Origin: Oscillospiraceae bacterium
Lineage (GTDB): Bacteria > Bacillota > Clostridia > Oscillospirales > Oscillospiraceae
Length of the DNA: 13,135 nucleotides
Assembly (NCBI GenBank): GCA_017538775.1
Contig: JAFYIF010000211.1
Coordinates: 1-13,135, forward strand
Direction: 5' to 3'
Under the pieces are notes generated by a model that was not told the DNA's origin, searched no databases, and was given only the letters and a program-made list of their open reading frames with translations. Positions 5,581 through 11,028 of the stretch are shown in pieces. The stretch's first letter is position 1, and the number at the start of each line of letters is the position of its first letter. The position numbers and the translations under genes are program-made.

Positions 5581-7140
5581 ATGCTCAGAACGGGAAACCA
5601 GGGACATCAACTTAGTTTATACAGCACGCTGTACGATAAGATACCGGAGGATCACATTCTAAAACGTATCCATCGCGCAGTGGATTTCAGCTTTATCAAT
5701 GACCTTTTGAAAGACAGTTACTGCAAGGACTTTGGTCGTCCGGCAAAAGAACCGGAAATGATGATGAAGCTGAATCTGTTGGAGTATCTCTACGGGTACT
5801 CAGATGTGAAAGTGATAGAAGAATCCACATATAATCTTGCGTATTTATGGTTTCTCGGCCTGAATCCGGAAGACAAGCTGCCAGATCCAAGTCTGCTGGC
5901 AAAATTCAGGACGCAGCGGATGAAAGACGTTACGCTGGATGAAGTGATGTCAGAAATTGTACGCCAGTGTGTGGAAAAGGGACTGATTCAGGGAAAGATG
6001 CTGACGGTAGACGCGACCCACATCGAGGCCAATTGCAAAAAGCAGGTGCCGGAACGGGTCATGAAGCATCTGGCGAAGAAGATTTTCAAGGGACTTGAAG
6101 CGGATAACGGAGAGATTCCTCCCGAAATCGACACCAGGATACCGGATTACAAGCAAATTGAAGATCATGAACAATCGAAACAGGCGATGAAGGACTATCT
6201 GGTGTCCGTGATGGAGGCAGCGGAACAGCACGCGGGAGAAGAGACGGCGGCTGCGATCGAAGAAAGCCGGGACGTTCTGGCGGATGAGAAGTTTATGCTG
6301 CAAAAAGGACTTCGCTCCCTGGCGGATCAGGATGCCCGTGTGGGAAGCAAGTCAAAAACAGATCGGTTTTTCGGCTACAAAGCAGAGTTTACCATGACGG
6401 CGGATGAGAGAATCATCACGGCAATGGATGTACACAGCGGAGAATATGTAGATGGGAAGGAGTTTGCTCCGCTGTTGTCCAGAACATTGGAGGCAGGGGT
6501 ACCGGTTGCAGCGTGCAGCGGGGACAAGGCATATTTTCGGGAAGACATTCTGACAGAACTGGACCGCCGAAACATTGAGGATTATATCCCGGTCAGCGGC
6601 AGTGCCTACAAAATTGACGAAGATTTGTTTTCTTACAACAAGGACAGCGACCAATGGTTTTGCGTAATGGGGAATCACACGGTAAGCTGTAAACCGACAA
6701 GCCGGGTCAAAAATGGCAAAGAACATAAGTATCTCAACTATGTGTTTTCCAAACAGCAGTGCGTCAACTGTCCGCACCGGGAGCAATGCATGGGAAAGAG
6801 CAAAGGAAAAGCCAGAAAGCTCTCGGTTTCCACATCGACGCCGCTCTTTTACGAAAAGAGCCAGAGGCAAAAAAGCGCGGAGTTTCAAGAACAGTATCGA
6901 AGACGTGCAGCGCACGAATGGAAGAACGGGGAGATGAAACGCTTCCACGGAATGGCCCGGGCCAAAGGTTGGGGCTTGCGGAGCGTTGTCTTTCAAGCGA
7001 AATTGACAGCCATTGCAGTGAATCTAAAGAGGATTGCTGCCCTGGTAGCGCAGCTATTTTATGCATTTCCCTGTTTCTCTGCGAAAACTGGAACCTTTGT
7101 CCCCGCAATGTGCTTCAGAGGATGCGTTTCCGCGCTCTGA
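5581..7140 (+). CDS. IS1182-family DDE transposase
   Basis: This 519-residue protein opens with the DUF772-type N-terminal helical domain (HRAVDFSFINDLL, then LLEYLYGYSDVKVIEES) and continues with a split RNase H-fold DDE domain. Likely catalytic residues are Asp144 (LTVDATHIEAN), Asp315 (ACSGDKAYF) and Glu446 (RRAAHEWKNGEMKRFHG). A CVNCPHREQC zinc-like cluster near 394-403 is typical of the family. The length is normal and there is no frameshift, so the gene may be active. The ATG at 5581 was chosen because AAAGAGGG lies about 8 bases before it; a GTG at 5572 overlaps that site. The stop codon lies within the right arm of the terminator hairpin at 7110-7151. It is the only plus-strand gene in the window, and its codon use is much less GC-rich than that of its neighbours. 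Confidence 0.94.
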   Translation: MLRTGNQGHQLSLYSTLYDKIPEDHILKRIHRAVDFSFINDLLKDSYCKDFGRPAKEPEMMMKLNLLEYLYGYSDVKVIEESTYNLAYLWFLGLNPEDKLPDPSLLAKFRTQRMKDVTLDEVMSEIVRQCVEKGLIQGKMLTVDATHIEANCKKQVPERVMKHLAKKIFKGLEADNGEIPPEIDTRIPDYKQIEDHEQSKQAMKDYLVSVMEAAEQHAGEETAAAIEESRDVLADEKFMLQKGLRSLADQDARVGSKSKTDRFFGYKAEFTMTADERIITAMDVHSGEYVDGKEFAPLLSRTLEAGVPVAACSGDKAYFREDILTELDRRNIEDYIPVSGSAYKIDEDLFSYNKDSDQWFCVMGNHTVSCKPTSRVKNGKEHKYLNYVFSKQQCVNCPHREQCMGKSKGKARKLSVSTSTPLFYEKSQRQKSAEFQEQYRRRAAHEWKNGEMKRFHGMARAKGWGLRSVVFQAKLTAIAVNLKRIAALVAQLFYAFPCFSAKTGTFVPAMCFRGCVSAL

Positions 7141-7151
7141 AGCACTTTTTT
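7110..7151 (+). terminator. Intrinsic terminator overlapping the transposase stop codon
   Basis: GTGCTTCAGAG (7110-7120) and CTCTGAAGCAC (7135-7145) pair perfectly over 11 bases around a 14-base loop, followed by six T (7146-7151). The TGA stop (7138-7140) is inside the right arm, and the T-run merges with the right inverted repeat of the element. It would end the transposase transcript within the IS. Confidence 0.88.
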
Positions 7152-7179
7152 CAGCGGTTTCGAACCGTCCCCATGTCTT
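7147..7179 (-). repeat. Right terminal inverted repeat of the IS
   Basis: Read on the minus strand from 7179 it begins AAGACATGGGGACGGTTCGA and ends in CTGAAAAA, pairing with 5483-5515 at 31 of 33 positions. Its inner edge shares the T-run of the transposase terminator. Confidence 0.9.
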
Positions 7180-7338
7180 GTAGATGGTCTCCCCGATCCG
7201 CTCCGCCCCCACCTGCGCCAGCCAGCGCTTGAAGGGCTCCGCTTTCGGCGAGGGGATCGACTGGATGATGCGGAGCAGCTGCTGCGTGCTGGCCACGTCC
7301 GTACTGTACCGTTTCCCATCCTTTGGAGACTTTAACTT

Positions 7339-7365
7339 CAGTTGCTTACAATTTGTAAGCAACTG
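7339..7365. repeat. 27-bp palindrome inside the Bro-N gene
   Basis: CAGTTGCTTACAA (7339-7351), a single T and TTGTAAGCAACTG (7353-7365) are perfect 13-base inverted arms. They fall within the codons for QLLTNCKQL of the Bro-N protein. The symmetry looks like a dimeric operator or a hairpin. It may instead be a chance product of the peptide sequence, so it is recorded as a structural feature only. Confidence 0.7.
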
Positions 7366-7606
7366 GTCCGCGCCTTCCTCCGACAGCCTTTTCTTCAGCA
7401 CCGCCCAATAGGTGCCGGCGCGGCGCACATCCGGCTGCTCCGTCAGAACGCGCACCACGTCCACCACGGAGAAATACCACTCCTCCGTCGTTTCATCCCA
7501 AGCCGTGCGGATGGGCTGGTCTTCAAACAGTTGCAGCTTGTCCTGTTCCATCTCTGTCTCCCGACCGATTCCGGTCCTGCGAAGGCAAATTTATCGTGCA
7601 ATGTAC

Positions 7607-7640
7607 AAAAAACCGCCGTTTTTGAGCAAAAGCGGCGGTT
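7607..7640 (-). terminator. Intrinsic terminator of the tRNA-Thr gene
   Basis: On the minus strand AACCGCCG (7640-7633) and CGGCGGTT (7618-7611) form a perfect 8-bp GC-rich stem. The loop can pair further through TTTT/AAAA, and the T-run continues to 7607. It begins one base after the encoded CCA end of the tRNA. Confidence 0.92.
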
Positions 7641-7716
7641 TGGAGCTGGATGGGGGATTCGAACCCCCGACCTCATGATTACGAATCAGGCGCTCTACCG
7701 GCTGAGCTAATCCAGC
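7641..7716 (-). tRNA. tRNA-Thr (anticodon CGT)
   Basis: The minus strand folds as a standard 76-base tRNA with encoded CCA. The acceptor stem is GCTGGAT/ATCCAGC and the D stem GCTC/GAGC. The anticodon loop is TTCGTAA, giving anticodon CGT at 34-36, which reads ACG threonine codons. The T arm is GGGGG TTCGAAT CCCCC, and U73 is followed by CCA. The anticodon stem has one C-T mismatch at its second pair. The gene is solitary, with its own promoter (7746-7774) and terminator (7607-7640). Its 3' side borders an accessory patch, fitting the common use of tRNA 3' ends as integration sites. Confidence 0.96.
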
Positions 7717-7745
7717 ATCTTGCGATGTTTGTTTCAAGCTTTTCT

Positions 7746-7774
7746 ATTCTAGCACGTCCGGGGGGAAAAGTCAA
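7746..7774 (-). promoter_or_regulatory. Sigma-A promoter of tRNA-Thr
   Basis: The minus strand reads TTGACT (7774-7769), a 17-base spacer and TAGAAT (7751-7746), about 30 bases before the mature tRNA 5' end. Near-consensus boxes with ideal spacing are usual for stable RNA genes. Confidence 0.85.
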
Positions 7775-8007
7775 CTGTCTTTTTCCCGGTAACAAAAGCG
7801 GTGACAAACGATTACAAAATGTAATCGACCGGTTTCGACGCGCTTCGACCGGCTCCGTGGCTCCGCTGTCAAGATGGGGTTTTCACCAAAGAATCCCCGG
7901 GAACTTCTCCGCTTCCGCCAGAAGCGACGGGCTTTTTCGGGGGCGTTCCGGGGCCGGGCGGGAAAAATAAGGCGGCTGCAACCGTGGTATCCCCAATGTT
8001 ATCAACA

Positions 8008-8031
8008 TTTTCAACAGGGTTTTGAACAGGG
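8008..8031 (+). repeat. Tandem 12-bp repeat with DnaA-box-like 9-mers
   Basis: TTTTCAACAGGG (8008-8019) is followed directly by TTTTGAACAGGG (8020-8031), 11 of 12 identical. Just before it is TTATCAACA (7999-8007), one change from the DnaA box TTATCCACA, and TTTTCCACG lies at 8097-8105. The similarity to DnaA boxes is partial. Confidence 0.5.
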
Positions 8032-8066
8032 AAAAGGCCGGAAAAGCCCAGGACTTCCGGCCTTTT
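8032..8066. terminator. Symmetrical intrinsic terminator after radC
   Basis: AAAAGGCCGGAA (8032-8043) and TTCCGGCCTTTT (8055-8066) pair over 12 bases around an 11-base loop. On the minus strand it ends in a four-T run, and it would stop the polA-to-radC operon about 100 bases after the radC stop. On the plus strand the T-run is five bases, so it could work in both directions. Confidence 0.8.
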
Positions 8067-8162
8067 TGGAAAAATCCCCCGGCTGTGAACAGCGGGTTTT
8101 CCACGCCCGGCCCGGCTTCCACGGTTTCCATAACCTCCCCGGTCCGCCGGGAGCGGGGGGGT

Positions 8163-8849
8163 TCAGACCTGGAACAGGCCGCTCTCCCGCAGGGAGATGT
8201 AGTCCTCCCCGGCGAAAATCAGGTGGTCGGCCAGGTCCACGCCGATGGCGCGCAGGGTGGACCAGAGCTGGCGGGTGGTGAGGATGTCCGCATTGCTGGG
8301 CAGGGCGGTGCCGCTCAGGTGGTTGTGGGCCAGCACGACCCGGGCGGCCTTGTCCCGCAGGGCGATGTCCACGACGGCCCGGACGGAGATGCTGACCTCC
8401 ACACCGCTGCCCTCGCTCAGCACCCGGCAGGAGATCGGGCGGGAGCCGCCGTCCAGACAGAGCAGAATGGCCGTCTCCCTGTTGCGGTAGTCGAAGCGGC
8501 CCTGCAGATAGTTCCCGATCTCCCGGCTGCCTTTCAGCACGGGCCGCTCCCGGAACGCGCCGGCGCTGTAGCGCCGGTGCAGCTCCCGCACCAGACAGAT
8601 CAGCGCCGCAGAGGCCGGGCCGATGCCCTCCACCCCGGTCAGCTCCTGCTGGTCGGCCTCCAGCACGGCCCGGAGGCTGCGGAAGTGGTCCAGCAGGGCG
8701 TGGGCCAGCCGGTTCGTGTCCCCCCGGGGAATGGCGTAGAACAGCAGGAACTCCAGCGCCTCGATGTCGGTGAAGTGTTCCGGCCCGTATTCCGCGTATT
8801 TCTTTCTCTGCCGTTTTCTGTGTTCGGCGTGAATGGACTCCTTCTCCAT
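8163..8849 (-). CDS. radC: RadC family JAB/MPN-domain protein
   Basis: The 228-residue protein has a helix-hairpin-helix region (ELTGVEGIGPASAALIC, 69-85) followed by the RadC JAB/MPN domain (about 105-228). The metal site is present as HNHLSGTALPSNAD: His175, His177, Ser185 and Asp188 of the JAMM motif HxH-x7-S-x2-D. The usual HNHPSG reads HNHLSG here, with the proline replaced by leucine. RadC was once linked to DNA repair, but its role remains unclear; metal-dependent peptidase or nuclease activity is only a family-level suggestion. The ATG at 8849 has GAGGTG about 6 bases before it, overlapping the tsaD stop, and the intergenic gap is 8 bases. It is the last gene before the terminator at 8032-8066. 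Confidence 0.94.
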   Translation of the reverse strand: MEKESIHAEHRKRQRKKYAEYGPEHFTDIEALEFLLFYAIPRGDTNRLAHALLDHFRSLRAVLEADQQELTGVEGIGPASAALICLVRELHRRYSAGAFRERPVLKGSREIGNYLQGRFDYRNRETAILLCLDGGSRPISCRVLSEGSGVEVSISVRAVVDIALRDKAARVVLAHNHLSGTALPSNADILTTRQLWSTLRAIGVDLADHLIFAGEDYISLRESGLFQV

Positions 8850-8857
8850 GGCGCACC

Positions 8858-9865
8858 TCAGGCGTCCAGCTCCCGGCTGGCGTAGGCGTTCAGGTCGCTG
8901 TTGGCCGTGTGTCCGGCCAGCAGCTCGTAGTAGCCCTGGGCCCCGACCATGGCGGCGTTGTCCCCGCACAGGCGCAGGGGCGGGACATAGAGCCGCACCC
9001 CGGCCTGGGCCGCGGCGGCCTCCAGGTCAGCGCGGACCCGGGTGTTGGCGGCCACGCCCCCCGCCGCCACCAGCTTGCCGTAGCCCAGTTCCCGGACGGC
9101 GGCCATGGCCCGGGGCACCAGGGCCTCGCTGACCGCCTTTTCGAAGGAGGCGCAGAGGTCGGCCCGGTCCAGCTCCGTCCCGGTCTGGGCGGCCTTATGG
9201 ACCAGATTGATGACGGCGGTCTTCAGGCCGGAGAAGCTCATGTCGTAGGGCCGCCCCTCCACCTGGGCCACCGGGAGGGTGAAAGCGTCGTCCCGGCCTG
9301 TCCGTGCCAGGGCGTCCACCGGCTTGCCGCCGGGATAGCCCAGGCCCAGCACCCGGGCCACCTTGTCAAAGCACTCCCCCGCCGCGTCGTCCCGTGTGGC
9401 CCCCAGCACGCGCATCTCGGTATAGTCCCGCACGTCCACGATCAGGCTGTTGCCGCCGGAGATGGCCAGGCAGACGTAGGGCGGCTCCAGCCCCGGATAG
9501 GCCAGGTAGTTGGCGGCCATGTGGCCCCGGATGTGGTGGACCGGCACCAGGGGGACCCCCAGGGCGCTGGCCACGCTCTTGGCAAAGCTGACCCCCACCA
9601 GCACCGCGCCGATGAGCCCCGGCGCGTAGCTGACGGCCACGGCGTCGATGTCGCGCTTGCGCAGCCCGGCCTCCGCGATGGCCCGGTCGGCCAGTTGATA
9701 GATGACCTCCACATGGCTGCGGGAGGCGATCTCCGGCACCACGCCCCCGTAGACCGCGTGCAGGTCGGCCTGGGAAAAGATCTGGTCGCTCAGCACCCGC
9801 CGTCCGTCTTCCACCAGGGCCACGGCGGTCTCGTCGCAGGTGGACTCCACCGATAAGAGTATCAT
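8858..9865 (-). CDS. tsaD: tRNA N6-threonylcarbamoyladenosine transferase subunit TsaD
   Basis: A 335-residue ASKHA-fold protein that transfers the threonylcarbamoyl group to A37 of ANN-decoding tRNAs, working with TsaB and TsaE. The start MILLSVESTCDETAVALV carries the phosphate-1 motif. Metal ligands are His111 and His115 in VHHIRGHMAAN, and Asp302 lies in CGDNAAMVG. AAGGVAANTRVR (268-279) is also canonical. The usual SGGHT loop reads SGGNS (136-140), a change at a normally conserved position. The ATG at 9865 was chosen because GAGGGG (9871-9876) lies 5 bases upstream; a GTG at 9871 overlaps that site. The gene is 9 bases after rimI and 8 before radC. The partner genes tsaB and tsaE, often next to rimI, are not in this window. 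Confidence 0.96.
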   Translation of the reverse strand: MILLSVESTCDETAVALVEDGRRVLSDQIFSQADLHAVYGGVVPEIASRSHVEVIYQLADRAIAEAGLRKRDIDAVAVSYAPGLIGAVLVGVSFAKSVASALGVPLVPVHHIRGHMAANYLAYPGLEPPYVCLAISGGNSLIVDVRDYTEMRVLGATRDDAAGECFDKVARVLGLGYPGGKPVDALARTGRDDAFTLPVAQVEGRPYDMSFSGLKTAVINLVHKAAQTGTELDRADLCASFEKAVSEALVPRAMAAVRELGYGKLVAAGGVAANTRVRADLEAAAAQAGVRLYVPPLRLCGDNAAMVGAQGYYELLAGHTANSDLNAYASRELDA

Positions 9866-9874
9866 AGGCACCCC

Positions 9875-10315
9875 TCACAAGTCTAATGTCATCAGAATGG
9901 CATCTTCTCGCGGTTTCTCGTAATAGCCCCGCCGCCGTCCCACGGCGCGGAAGCCGTGCTTTTCATAGAGGGCGATGGCGGCGGCGTTGCCGGCCCGCAC
10001 CTCCAGCGTGACGAAGCTCAGCAGCATCTCCCGGCAGCGGCGGATCAGCTCCGCCACCAGGGCGTCCGCCGCCCCGCGGCGCCGGTAGGCCGCGTCCACG
10101 GCCACGTTGGAGATATAGCCCTCGTCCAGCACATACATCAGGCCGATGTAGCCCACGATGCGCCCGGCGGCCTGGGCGGTCAGGAAGATGTGGCTGTTCC
10201 GGTCCAGCTGGATGCGCAGCATGGCCTCGGTCCAGGGCAGGGAAAAGCTGGCCTGCTCGATGCGCTGGATGCGGGGCAGCAGTTCCTCCCGCGCCTCAGA
10301 AATGGTAAAGTTCAA
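9875..10315 (-). CDS. rimI: Ribosomal protein S18-alanine N-acetyltransferase RimI
   Basis: From a TTG start this is a 146-residue GNAT acetyltransferase, the usual RimI length. It begins with N-FTISEAREELLPRIQRIEQASF and shows SLPWTEAMLRIQL, typical of RimI. The acetyl-CoA loop is VAVDAAYRRRGAADAL (about 73-88), and the C-terminal NAAAIALYEKHGFRAVGRRR with YYEKPREDAILM is characteristic. Family members acetylate the N-terminal alanine of ribosomal protein S18; other GNAT substrates are possible. The TTG overlaps the stop of the preceding gene as TTGA, with GGAGGA about 9 bases upstream, a coupling arrangement. The longer in-frame extension reads low-complexity sequence from inside the previous gene and is rejected. 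Pairing with tsaD is common across bacteria. Confidence 0.92.
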   Translation of the reverse strand: MNFTISEAREELLPRIQRIEQASFSLPWTEAMLRIQLDRNSHIFLTAQAAGRIVGYIGLMYVLDEGYISNVAVDAAYRRRGAADALVAELIRRCREMLLSFVTLEVRAGNAAAIALYEKHGFRAVGRRRGYYEKPREDAILMTLDL

Positions 10316-11010
10316 GACTCCTCGTCCTCCATGCTCAGTTCTTCCGCCAGATATGCGATCTCCCGGCGCAGCGTCCGCTCCGTGCCGTGCCGGTCCGGCA
10401 GGATGTCCCGCTCCCCCAGACATCCGATGCGTTCGTCCAGGGCGGGGCAGCGCGCCGCCAGGGTCTCGGCCTGGTCCAGCGTCATGCACAGCACCGCGTC
10501 ATAGTCCCGCAGCAGCGCCTCCGTGGCCTCGGCCAGACTGCACCAGCCGGAGCGCAGGCGCAGGCCGTACCGGGGCGCCTCCGCCCGCAGCAGGGCGTCG
10601 GCCTTGCAGGAGAGGCTGCCGTCTTCGTCCACAAACAGGACGCTGTCTGCCCGGAGGGGCTCCCCCTCCAGCCAGCGGGCGGTCTGCTCCGCGTCCCAGT
10701 GCTCCAGCGTGTGGTCCCCGGCCCGGCTCTCCACATGGTGGGTCAGCTCGTGGCGCAGGGTCTTCCGCAGTTCCTCGGCCAGCGCCCGGTCGGAGGCGTC
10801 GGGGAAGGCCCGGAGGAAGGAGCCGTAGAAGATCTCCACCCAGCGGCCCATGGCATCGTGGTGGTAGAGCCCCAGGGTATAGCGCCCGTCTCCGCTGGGC
10901 CGCTCCTCCGGCAGCAGGTTCACGCCGCCGTTCAGGTCCTCGAAGATGCCCTGGGGCAGCCGTTCCATCTCCGCGTCCAGCACCCGTCCGGCCTGCTCAA
11001 AGCTCAGCAC
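10312..11010 (-). CDS. Zincin-type metallopeptidase fused to a degenerate low-MW phosphatase-like domain
   Basis: This 232-residue protein appears to have two parts. Residues 1-115 resemble the small zincin family (PF06262 type): MLSFEQAGRVLDAEMERLP, then LGLYHHD and the zinc motif LRHELTHHVESRAG, with His87, Glu88 and His91 as HExxH. Residues 122-225 resemble a low-molecular-weight tyrosine phosphatase: the VLFV strand, an ALLR helix, LRDYDAVLCMTLDQAETLA (167-185), and RDILPDRHG (201-209) in place of the DPDP/DIPDP loop. The catalytic CX5R loop is absent, reading DEDGSLSCK, so phosphatase activity is unlikely. The start is GTG with GGGAGGGGG upstream. It lies 18 bases after polA and overlaps rimI by 4 bases. 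Peptidase function is inferred only from HExxH; the phosphatase-like assignment is weaker than the zincin one. Confidence 0.82.
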   Translation of the reverse strand: MLSFEQAGRVLDAEMERLPQGIFEDLNGGVNLLPEERPSGDGRYTLGLYHHDAMGRWVEIFYGSFLRAFPDASDRALAEELRKTLRHELTHHVESRAGDHTLEHWDAEQTARWLEGEPLRADSVLFVDEDGSLSCKADALLRAEAPRYGLRLRSGWCSLAEATEALLRDYDAVLCMTLDQAETLAARCPALDERIGCLGERDILPDRHGTERTLRREIAYLAEELSMEDEES

Positions 11011-11028
11011 AGCGTTCCCCCTCCCATC

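Larger units (their letters stand above)
5483..7179 (+). mobile_element. Complete IS1182-family insertion sequence, about 1.7 kb
   Basis: The element is bounded by 33-base inverted repeats (5483-5515 and 7147-7179; 31 of 33 identical) and carries one full-length DDE transposase with its own promoter and terminator. It is visibly AT-richer than the flanking genes. The outermost AAGACA/TGTCTT could be either part of the ends or a palindromic target; without it the ends would start at GGGGACGG (5490 and 7172). I see no convincing direct target repeat outside the ends. The element cuts a Bro-N gene on its right side and lies upstream of the response regulator promoter on its left. Confidence 0.9.
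7054..7551 (-). pseudogene. Bro-N (phage antirepressor/DinD-like) gene truncated by the IS
   Basis: The first 124 codons (7551-7180) encode a Bro-N domain: LFEDQPIRTAWDETTEEWYF (8-27), then FSVVDVVRVLTEQ, YWAVLKKRL, QLLTNCKQLKL and QSIPSPKAEPFKRWLAQVG. This is the conserved half of DinD/antirepressor-type proteins, usually around 280 residues in this subgroup. At codon 125 the frame enters the IS inverted repeat. The last 41 residues (KTWGRFETAEK onward) are read from IS DNA, stopping at 7054. The C-terminal half is missing, and I did not find it on the far side of the IS. The start has GGGAG about 7 bases before it. The Bro-N domain is a DNA-binding or regulatory module of phages and mobile elements, so this is probably a relic of an integrated element next to tRNA-Thr. 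A stable truncated protein cannot be ruled out. Confidence 0.82.
7717..8162. other. Gene-free interval between radC and tRNA-Thr
   Basis: About 445 bases hold no protein gene I can support. They contain the tRNA promoter (7746-7774), a palindrome CGATTAC-5-GTAATCG (7809-7827), a TCGACCGG pair near 7825 and 7845, a short tandem repeat with DnaA-box-like 9-mers (7999-8031) and a symmetrical terminator (8032-8066). A further imperfect hairpin, CCCGGCTGTGAACAGCGGG, lies near 8078-8096. Confidence 0.7.

Noticed and set aside
7641..7716. A second attachment-site copy of the tRNA 3' end
   Set aside because: No other copy of the T-arm or acceptor sequence was found in the window.
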